Of a DNA stretch of 64,000 nucleotides, positions 22,721-33,841 are shown one piece after another (position 1 is the stretch's first letter; the number at the start of each line of letters is the position of its first letter). Origin of the DNA: Sternotherus odoratus (taxonomy: Eukaryota > Chordata > Testudines > Kinosternidae); NCBI GenBank assembly GCA_032164245.1, contig JAVMKO010000002.1:178318920-178382919 (forward strand), read 5' to 3'. The position numbers and the translations under genes are program-made. Under the pieces are notes generated by a model. It made no database searches. It saw nothing but the letters and a program-made list of their open reading frames with translations, and was not told where the DNA came from.

Positions 22721-23904
22721 TTATATATATCCCTGGTACAGATTCATTGAAATCAGTCAAGTTATACTGAGGATGACTTTGGCCCTGAGTTATTTCCAGC
22801 CAGCAAGATAAAACTGGATACATTTATGGAAGTCTTTGCAAATGTACTTTATCTGAAATCCTGATTTATCTGCAGATGTTGTGCCAGTGAACAAGTCCTA
22901 GTCAGTTACAGTGGTTTGCATGAATATACCCCTCTAAAAGGCAAAATTAATCGGAGAGCAGAATAGAGATAGCCAGGAAAAGATCAGTCTAGCACTTGAG
23001 TGGACAACCTCATCTTCTCCCAACAGGAAATAGGAAATGTCTCAAAATGTGATTCTGCTCCTTGTCTTCATCATTCAAGTTATTCAAAAAGTATATCAGT
23101 GCTCTCATACAGTTTAACAGCACTACTAACACTGGTTCTAGTATACCAACTGTGTCTTCTAAAACAAAATGACCAGGGTTGCTATCAAGTTGTGTTTTGC
23201 AAAACTCTTGGTCTGAACAAGGGTTATGTTTGTCTTCTCAGAGTTTCTATGGTTTATGCCAGGATAGCACAACGCCAAAGCAAGTGCTAATGGGTTACAC
23301 ATAGTTTTACTTTTTCTTTCTGGATCAGATATGGCAAAATGCTTATATAGTATTCACTGAATTAAAAGCGCCTCATCACAATGGCTGCTGTCTGCTGGCT
23401 TCATGCAGTTTCTGAGGCTCTGTTTTGCTTGTCCGAACAGAAATGCAATATGTGGCGTTCTTGTTGATGGTGATGTTGCATCCACAGGAAAGTGCTTAAT
23501 GTAGTAAGCCGTAAGTGACCTTATTTACTTTTATCTATTGCTTCTCTTCACATAATATTGTTGAAGGATGTAACATTTTCTAAAGTCACTAAAATGCCTT
23601 GTGGAAAAAGGTTGCTGTAAAGGTGATTGCATGAGCCCTGACATTTCAGTTTGTGGTCACACCTGAGTACCATACAGAGGAGATTCCTATTCAGGTTCCT
23701 ACTATTCCTAGTTTTCTTCACCAATTACACAGATTATCCTATATCTGGGTGGACAACAGTTAGTATTACCAATTTGCTTTAATTTTCATTCACTCATCAT
23801 ATATTTACCTTGGTCAGTATTTAGTTCACCCATTAGCCTAACAAAATTCTGTCATAATTACCAAGTCAATATTCAGGAAAAGCTCCTATTAAAAGCAATC
23901 AGTG
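22721..23904. other. Unassigned sequence
   Basis: No gene. A 96-codon plus-strand frame at 23000-23290 has one hydrophobic stretch but no recognisable domain. I do not call it. Confidence 0.45.
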
Positions 23905-24545
23905 AGGATTACAGGATTTGACCCATAAAGCAGACACACGTGAGATTTTAGAGAAAGATTTCCGAATTCCAACCCCAGATATGGTGATCATTAAGACACT
24001 GAGCATATGGCCAAGACACCTGGGAAATAATTCTCTGTGGTAGCTTAGAACCCTCCCCATTTCCAGCCATTGGAGATATTTGCTAATAGCAGATGCAGGT
24101 GTAGGCAACCTCATCATAGCACCCCCTTCAAAAAAATGTCCAGCTCAGTATTCTAACAAGTTAGGCTTTGGCTCCAACTACTCCCCTTCTGTGGCCTGTT
24201 TCACAACCTCACTTCTCTGATGGTTAGAAACCTTTGTCTAATTTCAAATGTAAATCTTGTTGATAGCCAGTTTATATCCATTTGTTTTTGTGCCAGCACT
24301 GGTCCTTAACTTAAATAATCTTCCTCCTTGGAGTTTATCCCTCTAATATAGAGAGCAATCATATTTCCTCTCAGCCTTTGTTTAGTTAGGCTAAACAAAC
24401 CAAGCTCCTTAAATCTCCTTTCATAAGGTGGGGTCTCCATTCCTCTGATCAGCCTAGTAGCCCTTTTCTGTACCTATTGCAGTTTGAATTAATCCTTCTT
24501 AAATGTGAGATACCAAAATGCACACAGAAGGGATAGTTCATAAGT
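23905..24545 (-). mobile_element. CR1 LINE fragment, minus strand
   Basis: Antisense CR1 blocks occur in order: ccattggagatatttgctaa (near 24067), ctctgatggttagaaacctt (near 24216), gatagccagtttatatccat (near 24261), gagagcaatcatatttcctc (near 24350), gttaggctaaacaaaccaag (near 24385) and ctagtagcccttttctgtac (near 24454). The left part is the 3' end. It is diverged with several small deletions and has no long frame. Confidence 0.8.
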
Positions 24546-24799
24546 GAAGCCAAATTTTCCTTTAAAAAAATTAAAACAAATGAGCTAGAAATTCTCAAAG
24601 GGGGAAAATAATAGGGATTCCGTTATGCAGACTTGGGAATACACTATACACTGATTGCTTGTCAAAAATGGTGATATTATAACACTGAATTAAAAGAAAA
24701 AAATAAAGAAAAATAATCATGAACAGAAGAGGTCAGATTCTCCAGTGCATCAGATTTCTGCCGCACTGGCAACATAATCTAGACCTAAAGACGATTTAA
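24546..24799. other. Unassigned spacer between two CR1 fragments
   Basis: AT-rich sequence of about 250 bases between CR1 pieces of opposite orientation. Nothing is recognised. Confidence 0.5.
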
Positions 24800-25400
24800 C
24801 CAGGGAGATCCTTCAATAACAAGTAGCCTTTGTAGCTGGAGGCAAGGGGGCATGGCTAGGATGTGTGGTCCATTGGGAGTTAAGATTCGGGATGTGGCTG
24901 AAGGCTGATACAGCTGAGTGTTAAGAGGATCCTAATGAGAGCGGGAAAGAATCCACTGATTGTCCTTCATGTGAGAACAAATGATACTACTAGATTCTTG
25001 CTGGAACAAATCAAGAAAGACTACACCAGGCTAGGGAAAATGCTTAAAAAATGGAGGCTCAGGTGATCTTCAGTGGAGGAGAGCAAAGGTGAGACAAGAC
25101 TATAATTAATAACAGATGGCTCAGGCATTCCCTTCTGGAATTTTTGTAAACCTTGAATCCCAGTCAAGATCCCCATTCACAGTTGGATCATTACCTGTTC
25201 ATCTTTTCATTAATACTGAAGTTTTGGCTGAGAACAGAAATGCAAAAATATACTCCCCAAAAGCCATAGATCAAAAACCTACACTGGGTTTTAAGTGGAA
25301 ATATATGTTCTTCGTCCATCACTTCATTGTTCAAAAAGTTTTATATTAGGAACAGTGTTGCTTTATTATTGGATAATCTCTATCTTTAGCTTCTAAAACA
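24800..25400 (+). pseudogene. CR1 ORF1 esterase-domain fragment
   Basis: CR1 ORF1 proteins are nucleic-acid chaperones that carry an SGNH-type esterase domain. On the plus strand, agaatccactgattgtcctt and catgtgagaacaaatgatac give IVLHVRTNDTTRF, the family's HVGTNDxxR block with G changed to R. It is followed by LLEQIKKDYTRLGKMLKKW. Then come frame breaks and a segment resembling the ITDGSG region (near 25105). Stops and frame changes show it is dead. The right limit is vague. Orientation is opposite to the CR1 fragments on either side, so it is a separate insertion. Confidence 0.72.
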
Positions 25401-26215
25401 ACATTCAGGATTCCAAATTCCATGGCAAGCCATGCCAAGGATGGTATACAGTTTGTGTCATCTTCTGTGATGAGAAAAGATTCAAGTAAAATCTAACATG
25501 ATGTTCTCATTGCTGCAACTACCTACAGCGAATTATGCCTATAAGAGGCTCAAGTAATGGTAGGGTTGCACTGTGGTGTTATGTTGATATGATATTTTTG
25601 TTGTAGCATAAAAGATACCGTAGTGCATGATGGAAATACTGTGTCTAGCAGCCCCTATGGATTGCAAGGACTGGATTAATTAATTGTTAATTAAAGCAAA
25701 TTTCTTCTCCACTTTTCTGTATATAGTCAGTCAAGCTCACTAGCTCGGATTCAGAATTTTAACACTAATAATTTTTGTTTATGGAAAGGAGAATTTTGGA
25801 GAAAACAGAACTCTTCCAGAATATTTTGTGTAGCTTTAAGAAGCACGAAGCTTAATATTAAAACACCTTAGTTTTTTGGGTTTTTTTAAAATAAATAAAA
25901 GATACCTCCTTTTTAGTATCTTCACAAAGAAAAACAAAAGTTTTGATTAGGTAGAGTCAGGGTTTTTTAAAGTAGAGTTGGAAAATAATTGATACAGATA
26001 AACTTTATTGGAAACAGTATCTTGGAAATTATGGAGAGTAGCTGTCACTGAGAAAAAAATTGCACATATTTATGGTTTAATTTACTGTTGTCATAAGCTC
26101 AAGAAGAAAACCCTAAAGGTAGGGCACAGAACAAAATCACTTTACTTTTTCCATGCATTTTTCATATGACACTAGTATCTGAACATCAGTCTGATTTCTG
26201 AAATTAAAATTGGGT
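25401..26215. other. Unassigned AT-rich sequence
   Basis: No gene or repeat recognised. It ends at the 3' end of the next CR1. Confidence 0.5.
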
Positions 26216-26218
26216 TAA

Positions 26219-27055
26219 TAACATAAGAACGGCCTTTCTGGGTCAGCTCAAAGGTCCATCTAGCTCAGTATCCTGTCTCCTGACTGTGGCCAATGCCAGG
26301 TGTCCCAGAGAGAATGAACAGAACAGGTAATTATCAAGTGATCCATTTCCTGTTGCCTATTCCCAGCTTCTGGAAAACAGAGGCTAGGGACAACATCCCT
26401 AAAAGCCATTGTTGGAGCTATGGTCCATGAACTTATTTAATTCGTTTTTGAACCCTGTTATTGTCTTGGCCTTCACAATATCCTCTGACAAAGAGTTCCA
26501 CAGGTTGTGTGAAGAAATACTTCCTTTTGTTTGTTTTAAACGTGCTGCCTATTAATTTCATTTGGTGAACTCTAGTTATTGTGTTAAGATAACATTTCCT
26601 TATTTATTTTCTCCACACCAGTCATAATTTTGTAGACCTCCAGCATACACCCTCCTAATTGTCTCTTTTCCAAGCTGAAAAGTAACAGTCTTATTAATCT
26701 CTCCTCATACAGAAGCTGTCCTATACACCTAATTATTTTTGTTGCCCTTTTCCAATTCCAGTATATCTTTTTTGAGATGGGCAGCCACATCTGCATGCAA
26801 TATTCAAGATGTGGGTATACCATGAATTTATATAGAGGCAATATGATACTTTCTGTCTTATCTATCACTTTCTTAATGATTACCAACATTCTGTTCACTT
26901 TTTTGACTGCCACTGCACATTGAGTGGTTGTTTCCAGATAATTTTCTCTTTTTTGATGGTAACAGCTAATTTAGACCCCATCATTTTATATGTGTAGTTG
27001 GGATTATGTTTTCCAGTGTTCATTACTTTGCATTTATCAGTTGAATATGGTAAAT
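26219..27055 (-). mobile_element. CR1 LINE, truncated, about 840 bp, minus strand
   Basis: This is the best-preserved CR1 tail in the window. The 3' end lies at the left: acataagaacggcctttctg, then ggtccatctagctcagtatc and gaatgaacagaacaggtaat. The coding part follows to the right, with a 109-codon open frame at 26584-26913. The 5' truncation lies near 27055, in the part matching tgcatttatca. One small deletion relative to the usual family is seen near 26740-26760. Confidence 0.9.
26584..26913 (-). pseudogene. CR1 ORF2 reverse-transcriptase C-terminal region
   Basis: The peptide contains NRMLVIIKKVIDKT, then LYKFMVYPHLEYCMQMWLP (the LYKSLVRPHLEYC-type block of CR1), YEERLIRLLLFSLEKRQLGG and VYKIMTGVEKINKE. 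These lie after the reverse-transcriptase catalytic motifs, which are absent because of 5' truncation. It is uninterrupted for 109 residues, suggesting a less ancient insertion than its neighbours. Confidence 0.85.
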
Positions 27056-27604
27056 TGAGGCCTTTAAAAATGGGGAATTAAACTGCTGTTGGGTCTACAA
27101 CACAATAATAAGAAAATGACACTTTTGTAAGGTTGACTAAAGAAAAGCACAGAAACTTGGAAATAGCTAAGGCAACGACAGGATCTGTAATAATACTTCA
27201 ATGGTGCTAATTACTAATGTGTAGTGGGATAGTCGATACTAACAGTTAAATATTAAAACCCTGATCCTGCAACTGGTTCTGTGCATGTAGATCCCAGCTC
27301 TTGCACAGAAGCCCAATTTTATATCAGTGGGACTCTGAGCCAATTGCAAGATCAGAGCCTAATTAATTATAGTACCATACTAAACTCATTACCTCTAACT
27401 TTTTAGAAAAATACCAAAAGACATTTTGATGTAGGAAAGATGAGCATAGTTTCAGTGTACATGTATGTATGGGACTAGTGATGCTTCCTTTATCTATTTT
27501 GTTTCACTTTAACCCTGTGAATGGGACTACCCACAGGATGTAAAGTCTTCTTAGAATCAGAATTACTAAAGAATTAGTATCATTCTTTAGATGTGGACTT
27601 GTTC
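27056..27604. other. Unassigned spacer with an old repeat
   Basis: Between two CR1 copies. The part 27250-27370 (aaaccctgatcctgcaactg, cccaattttatatcagtggg) resembles an old dispersed reptile repeat. No gene. Confidence 0.4.
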
Positions 27605-28040
27605 TTTCTATAGAGTTGTAGAAATGTAGGACTGGAAGGGAGCTTGAGAAGTCATCAAGTCCAGTCCCCTGTGATATGGCAAGACCAAGTAAATCTAGAC
27701 CATCCTCATAGTTGTTGTCCAGCTAGTTCCTAAAAAGCTCCAATGATGGGGATTCCATATCCTCCTTTGGAAGCTTATTCCAGAGCTTAACTAAACCTAT
27801 AGTTAGAAAGTTTTTCCTAATATCTAACCTCCCTTGTGGCATATTAAACCCATTACTTCTTGTCTTACCTTCAGTGGACATGAAGAACAATTGATCACTG
27901 TGCTCTTTATAACAGCCCTTAACATAGTCAAAGACTTATGTTTTCTCAGTCTTCTTTTCTCAAGACTAAACATGTTCAGTTTTTTTAACCTTTCCTCACA
28001 GGTCAGGTTTGCTAAATCTTTTATAAATTTTGTTGCTCTC
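27605..28040 (-). mobile_element. CR1 LINE, 3' part (split by an LTR)
   Basis: The antisense CR1 3' end begins near 27605 (tgtaggactggaagggagct, then caagtccagtcccctgtgat). It continues through gcttattccagagcttaac and ttcttgtcttaccttcagtg to ttgttgctctc at 28040. The element resumes at 29247 with cttgactctctccaattttt. The left portion ends at the target duplication of the inserted LTR. Confidence 0.88.
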
Positions 28041-29241
28041 TGTGATAGGTTTGGTCACTGAGAGACCCTTGGGACTGTCACCTGATGTTCTGAGACTACC
28101 TATAAGCCTGTTTTCTCTGCCAGCTTGGCGCTTCAGAACCCTGTCTTGTTGAGCCAGAAACACCAGTCTGCTCCAACACAGACCCAGGATCTTAACCATA
28201 CTCCCTGAAGCTGCAGACTTAAGTGAAAACAGCTTAAGAAGTGCTCCTGTCTCCAGCACCCAGATATCCAGTTCCCAATGGGATCCAAACTGCAAATAAA
28301 TCAGTTTTTCTCTCGATACTGCTTATACAGGGTAAACTCATAAATAGTCTGCCCTCTATAACACTGACAGAGAAATGTGCACAGCTGTTTGCTCCCCCAA
28401 GTATTAATTACTTACTCTGGGTTAATTAATAAACAAAAGTGATTTATTAAATATAAAAAGTAGGATTTAAGTGGTTCCAAGTAATAACAGAACGAAGTAA
28501 GTTACAAGCAAAATAAAAAAAACCACACAAGTCTAAGCATAATACATTAAGAAACCGATTACAGATGAAATCTCACCCTCAGAGATGTTCCAGTAGGCTT
28601 CTTTCACAGACTGGACTCCTTCCTAGTCTAGGTCCAGCACTCACTCACACCCCTATACTGCCATTTTTTCCAGTTTCTTTCAGGCATCTCTTGGGGATGG
28701 AGAGGCCATTTTGAGTCAGCTGAAGACAAAAGGGTTTCTAGAGTCTTTTATGTTCTTTCTCTTGTGAGCGGAAACCTCCTTTGTTCTCCTGTGCAAAACC
28801 ACAGCAACAAGATGGAGTTTGTAACCACCTGGGCAAGTCACATGTCCGTGAATGATCCAGCTTTTTGCAGGATGGCACCATTGTTTACATGTTAGTTTGA
28901 ATGTTCCCAGGAAAGCTCAGATGTGGATTGGCATCTCCCAATGTCCATTGTCAGTTAAGTGTTTTTTGATTGAGCACTTACTGAGAATAATCCTTTCTCA
29001 AGATGCTGACCTAATGCTTCACTGAGGCTACTTAGTATCAAATACATTGAGATACATGTACATAGCCAATATTCAGAACTTCAAATACCAAAATGATACA
29101 CACATGCAGATAGCATAATCATAACCAGCAAATGACATTTCTTTAGACACCACTTGACCTCCTTTGTACAAGATGTGCAACTCTAGGACCTTGGTGGCAA
29201 CAATGACTTATATGGTCACAGTTCATGTCAATAATGTCACA
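28041..29241. mobile_element. Solo LTR of an endogenous retrovirus/LTR retroelement, 1201 bp
   Basis: The block starts TGTGATAGG and ends ATGTCACA, with perfect five-base inverted ends (TGTGA/TCACA) and TG..CA borders. It interrupts a CR1 and is flanked by CTCTC at 28036-28040 and 29242-29246, a five-base target duplication. Interior features include a proline-free AT-rich middle and AATAAA-like motifs. No gag, pol or env sequence is present, so it is a solo LTR left by recombination between two LTRs. Several internal blocks (ctgtttgctcccccaagtat, ggatttaagtggttccaagt) are familiar from turtle LTRs. I cannot settle the orientation. Confidence 0.88.
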
Positions 29242-29246
29242 CTCTC

Positions 29247-29882
29247 CTCTTGACTCTCTCCAATTTTTCTGTATGTTTCATAAAGCATGACACTCAGAAC
29301 TTAACACAGTTCTCCAGCTGATATTTCAGCAGTGCTGAATAGAGCAGGACAGTCACTTCTCGTGTCTTGCATAAGATACTACTGCTAATATACCTCAGAA
29401 TATTATACTTTTTTGCAACTGCATCTTATTGTTGACTCAAATTCAGTACGTGATCCACTACTGCCCCCAGCTCCTTTCCAACAATACTATCACTTAGCCA
29501 GTTATTCCCCATTGTATAGTTGTGCATTTGATTTTTCCTTCCTGAGTGAAGTGCTTTGCCCTTGTCTTTACTGAATTTTATCTTGTTGCTTTCAGACCAA
29601 TTCTCCAATTGTCAAGGTCACTTGGAACTGTAATTCTGTCCTTTAAAGTGCTTGTGACCCCTCCCAGTCATCTGTAAATTTAAAAGCATATTCTCTACGC
29701 CAATACCCAAGTCATTAATAAAAATATTGAATAGTATCAGACCCAGGACTGATCCCTATGGAACCCAATGTATACGCCTTTCCGCAATCCATTAATAACT
29801 TCTTTGACTACAATCTTTCAACCCATGGTGTACCTACCATATAGTAAATTTATCTTGACAACATTTCCATATATGTACATGA
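29247..29882 (-). mobile_element. CR1 LINE, coding part (split by an LTR)
   Basis: Continuation of the CR1 at 27605-28040. It encodes on the minus strand part of the reverse-transcriptase domain. The frame at 29426-29608 has SESNKIKFSKDKGKALHSGR and LGAVVDHVLNLSQQ, matching the CR1 block KFNxxKCxVLHLGR...LGVLVDxxLxMSQQ. Blocks agacccaggactgatcccta and ctttcaacccatggtgtacc lie further right. The 5' truncation is near 29882. Confidence 0.88.
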
Positions 29883-30525
29883 AGACTAGCACTTAGAGCC
29901 TTAATCTCAGTTGGGACCAGTAGGCACTAATATGATACAAATAAATAAAAAGAAGTTTAGAAGAGAAGAACATATTCCCATGGCTTTGATTTATGTGATA
30001 AATGTGTTATCGATTGTCTGATTTGAACAAAAGTTCATACATGTTTATGTGGAATTTTCCCACACTCGAGATAGATACAGTATTCCCAAAGTAAATGAGC
30101 CTTTTTGGAATTCCTTTGCTTTCTACTTCCTGCTTCACAAATTGAGTTTTCTTCATTACAGTCCTAGACTTTTTATTTTTTTAAAAAAATGCATGTGCTA
30201 TGTTACCATGGATAAAATTCAAAGTACTGTATATTTATTAATTTTATTTGCAAACAAAATTTATCGCAGAAAAGGGGGGTGTATAAGTAAATACTCCTGA
30301 GGAAGTACACATTTGTGATCTTTCATTGATTCAGGATCCGCAGAGCCATGAAATATGTTCTTTAGCCATAGAAGGTATTATTGTTGCCATGCACGATTCA
30401 TCATATTCAGCCAAAAATATAGATTTTAGGACTGGAAGTTCTGTCTGCTAGCTCACACTTACTTACTCTAAAGCTGCAAAGTCAATGCAGATTTTCAAGC
30501 CTTACCTTTTGAATTCCATTGCTTT
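29883..30525. other. Unassigned AT-rich sequence
   Basis: No gene recognised. An 83-codon plus-strand frame at 30049-30300 has no domain. Confidence 0.45.
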
Positions 30526-30529
30526 TCTA

Positions 30530-30785
30530 AGGTCCTTTCTCTATAAGCACTTGTCAATCTATCCTGCAATGGCCTGCTGCACATAACTATCCATGTTGAC
30601 CTTGCAGCTGTGTACTAAAAGTTCCCTAGTACCCTTGATCTACCCCACTTTGAAATGGGACTAGATTAAAGTGCCTTTTAGTGCAGAGACGCAGGATCCA
30701 TAAGGACAGCTAGTGAATGGCAGGTTAGTGCAGGGTAGATTTATGTCCCAGCTTACCACGAACTAAGTGTCAATATAGAAAAGCC
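30530..30785. mobile_element. Candidate non-autonomous DNA transposon
   Basis: The block agttccctagtacccttgat, followed after a few bases by gaaatgggactagattaaag and tagtgcagagacgcaggatc, looks like a MITE interior I associate with reptile hAT-type elements. The ends are only weakly inverted (gcacttgtcaatcta versus agggcttttctatattga). I see no target duplication. Confidence 0.35.
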
Positions 30786-30789
30786 CTGT

Positions 30790-32095
30790 GTGATCATGGG
30801 TATCAGGCTAAGCATACTACGCATGCTCTCAGCAACTAATAAATTATGTTAGATCTTCTGTCTTACTGAACCATAAAACACATTGCTCAATTCATTTTTA
30901 TTCAGGACTCCTCATTGATTTAAATGTGGCTGAATTTACAGTATGTAAAATTTTTAAAATTTCACAATCCAGACCACATATAGTAGAATTCATTTTACTA
31001 GGAATTATCTAATTTAGTTCCCTTGCATCACACTGATTATTTACCTCTAAATATTTAACTGAGATCATCATACTTCCTTCGGATAAAAAGAAAACAAAAG
31101 AAGTTTTGAACTCGGTAATTGAATGGTTTAAGTAAATAATATAAAAGATGTTATAAAAATAGACTTTTAACATGGTAACCAGTTAATATTTTCTTTGATT
31201 TTTGGTATTAATATGTCCTTTGTTCTTGTCTATTGGATAATATCCTTAGGCTCTGCAAGTTTTCTGCATAGGCACAGGGATCCACTTATATGGATTCTAT
31301 TGCAGTGTTGGGGCCACACATACATAATTTGTGTGTGTTCATGTTTATATGTATAGGGTTTGGTTTATTCCTCACTTCAGATGGACCGCAGCTTCCCATG
31401 ATGGCCCATGACAACCTCGCCGGTCCATTTCTCTCACAACGTACCCTTCAATCCAGCCTTGTAAAAGTCTGCTTGTCTGGGGAAAGTATTTTGTGCGTGT
31501 GTGCGCATCTGAGTGCACACGTTCTCCTGATTGTCATAATAAGGATGGGTGCATAGATTTTGTGCTTGGTTTGAAGGTGTTTCATGACAATTGTCAAAGG
31601 CAGCCTTAATTTTAACAGGCTATCTCAGCCGTCCCCTTCATTTGACCCTTCCCCTTTCATCTCCCCTACTCTATAAATGTTTCCTAGCAGAACCCAACAG
31701 GCCTTTTATATGATAAATTGAAATTTTGGATTGCAGCTGGTGTTCTCATCAGATGTGCAGTAGGCTCTGGGGCTCATTCATTAATCCGAGAGAGTGGTTG
31801 TCGGCAAATCCCTACACACGTTTGAAGTTTTAAAGTGCAGTTGTACTCTAAAGAGTGACTTTGTAAAAATGGGATTTGGGGGATCGGTGTTCATTGTAGC
31901 TCATATATTTCTGTATAAAATACACTTGCTTTACAAGTAAAATGAGGATCAGTTTACATACAATACCAAAAAAAAAAAATTTGACCAATGTAAATATGAT
32001 TCCACTAGAGGAAGAAAATGTATCAGATGATGGTTCGTAGCCATTATCACATATGTTTGCATACAGGAGATCATTCTTATGGACCAAAATAAGCA
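30790..32095. other. Unassigned sequence
   Basis: No gene or nameable repeat. An 88-codon plus-strand frame at 31290-31556 has two hydrophobic stretches but no known domain and no splice-site support. Confidence 0.45.
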
Positions 32096-32099
32096 CGAG

Positions 32100-32180
32100 G
32101 CTGAGGTGACTTACACTGCTTTCACATTAGTGTGACTTCATTGACTTTGAAGGAGCAACTTCTGACTTACACTGTTGTGA
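32100..32180. repeat. Old dispersed repeat, ttacac core
   Basis: Contains ttacactgctttcacattag, then cattgactttgaaggagcaa and acttacactgttgtgag, in the pattern of the ttacac/gtgtaa stretches elsewhere in the window. Confidence 0.4.
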
Positions 32181-33583
32181 GATCAAAATCACCCAAAGCA
32201 TCTGCCCGGTGTGTGGCCTATTGCCTGTCTGTCTTTTGTGTGCGATACTCTGCCACCTATTGTAGTTTTGTGCTATTCCGCTGGCATAAAGCATCTTATA
32301 AGTCATCTTGTCTGGCTACCAACAGATTCCCCTGTCACGAGTGAATCCCTGAATGGCATGGAGCTGGAATAGTGACCTCTGTATCAAACCCCTTTCCTGT
32401 CAGTATAAAGGGCCATGGAGATGCTTTTTCTGTCCAGTCCCTACCTAACATAATGGCCTTTTGTGGGATCATTACCAGCTCTCATAATTTACAGCTCTTC
32501 AGGCTATAAAAGGGACAGACTTGGAGATTTGTCTCTGAGCCTTCATATTCAAAAATGGATTTGTAGATGTGTTGGCTCAGTTACTGAAATGCTTTGTGTT
32601 AGAAAACTCAGTAACTGGGAGCTGTATTTCCAAACTATTTTTTGTCATTTTTGATGTGGCTATCTTTGGTATATTAACTTTTTCCATCATGACTCCTCCA
32701 ACATTTTGCTGTTCCAGAAAGAGTTGGGGAGAAGGGTGCTCCTTTTCTTTCCATTGGTGTGCTATAAAGGATCTAGGTTCTGCTAGAAAATGTTAAATTA
32801 ATATGTCATGTATTTTGAAAGATGACCTTTCTAGTGGGAGGTCAAGAATCAGTCCTGGTGGTTCTTTGGCCAAATCACAGCCTTAGATATGCTTGATATG
32901 CGTGAACATTGCTTGAAAAAAAAATCCTGTATGCAAAGAAGCTTTTATGTCCTTTTAAAATTTAATTTTCAAGAGTGTCATACTTGGTGCACAATCAGGG
33001 CAACAGAAAACCTTTGTGTATGAAAATTCCATGGAACACAAGGACATGTCCTCAGGGTCATGCAGTTGACAATCTGTGGACAAGCTCCAAACAGCCAAAC
33101 ATCCATACGGTACCCAAAGCTGTGAAATAAATACAATATTTTAGTTTAAGAAAGTTTGCTAGTGGTGTTTGGGGTTCCCAGAGAGACCCATTATTTTACT
33201 GGCTCTATTATCTCATGTTACCATAGTCTAGCTATGCATTACAAATAAACTTCAAAGTAGGGTTGAAATGTCCTTGATACACTATGGTGAGCTTAGGTCT
33301 TGTAAAGGTCTTTGGAGAGCATACTGTGTTTAAACAACAGCTATGCAGAGCAGCATGAGCTTTGTTAGCCATAATTTTGTACAATTCTTGGATTTCCCCC
33401 CTTTTTACATCTAAAAGTCAATGCCACTTTAATGAACTTTTATGTTAAATATGGTCTTTTTAAAATATCAAAATGGGGGGGGGACTATGAAAGAGGAGTC
33501 CATACTGACACAATATAGATTCTGGTATACGTTTAGAAATTTTCTAGAATTGGCATTCTTTTTCTGATTAATCATAATGATTC
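32181..33583. other. Unassigned sequence containing the source of a duplicated filler
   Basis: No gene seen. The segment 32868-32927 (ggccaaatcacagccttaga to gcttgaaaaaaaaatcc) reappears, shortened, at 33694-33744 inside a Penelope-like insertion. A G-run lies near 33475-33484. Confidence 0.5.
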
Positions 33584-33693
33584 TACATGGCCTTTAAGAG
33601 TAGCAGCCGTGTTAGTCTGTATCTGTAAAGAAAATAAGGAATACCTGTGGCACCTTAGAGACTAACCAATTTATTTCAGCATAGGCTTTCATG

Positions 33694-33744
33694 GGCCAAA
33701 TCACAACCCTTGATATGCGTGAACATTGCTTGAAAAAAAGATCC
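33694..33744 (+). repeat. Templated filler copied from 32868-32927
   Basis: The filler begins ggccaaatcacaaccc, then ttgatatgcgtgaacattgc and ttgaaaaaaagatcc. The source reads ggccaaatcacagcc, has an extra ttagatatgc, then ttgatatgcgtgaacattgc and ttgaaaaaaaaatcc. Orientation is the same and the distance is about 0.8 kb. Short shared bases occur at both junctions (gggcc and atcc). Confidence 0.85.
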
Positions 33745-33780
33745 GATGAAGTGGGCTATAGCCCATGAAAGCTTATGCTG
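33743..33780 (+). other. Hammerhead-ribozyme-like core in the Penelope-like end
   Basis: CCGATGA, a hairpin with arms GUGGGC and GCCCAU around UAUA, GAAA, then GC-UUAU-GC-U followed by G. This is the order of a hammerhead with the very short stem III known from Penelope-like elements: A15.1 pairs with U16.1, closed by two G-C pairs. Compared with CUGANGA one U is C, and the base after U16.1 is G instead of A, C or U, so cleavage is not expected. Stem I pairing is not evident. The assignment rests on motif reading only. Confidence 0.45.
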
Positions 33781-33841
33781 AAATAAATTGTCTAGTCTCT
33801 AAGGTGCCACAAGTCCTCCTCGTTTTCTTTACATGGCCTTT

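Larger units (their letters stand above)
33584..33841. mobile_element. Head-to-head Penelope-like insertion with 12-bp target duplication
   Basis: The dodecamer TACATGGCCTTT lies at 33584-33595 and again at 33830-33841. Between the copies are two oppositely oriented Penelope-like ends: a minus-strand part (33596-33693, read from agtagcagccgtgttagtct inward) and a plus-strand part (about 33741-33829, ending aaggtgccacaagtcctcct plus a T-rich tail). They share the block around gcttatgctgaaataaattg. Between them, 33694-33744 is a copy of local sequence from 32868-32927. The single target duplication shows that everything arrived as one event. Confidence 0.82.
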
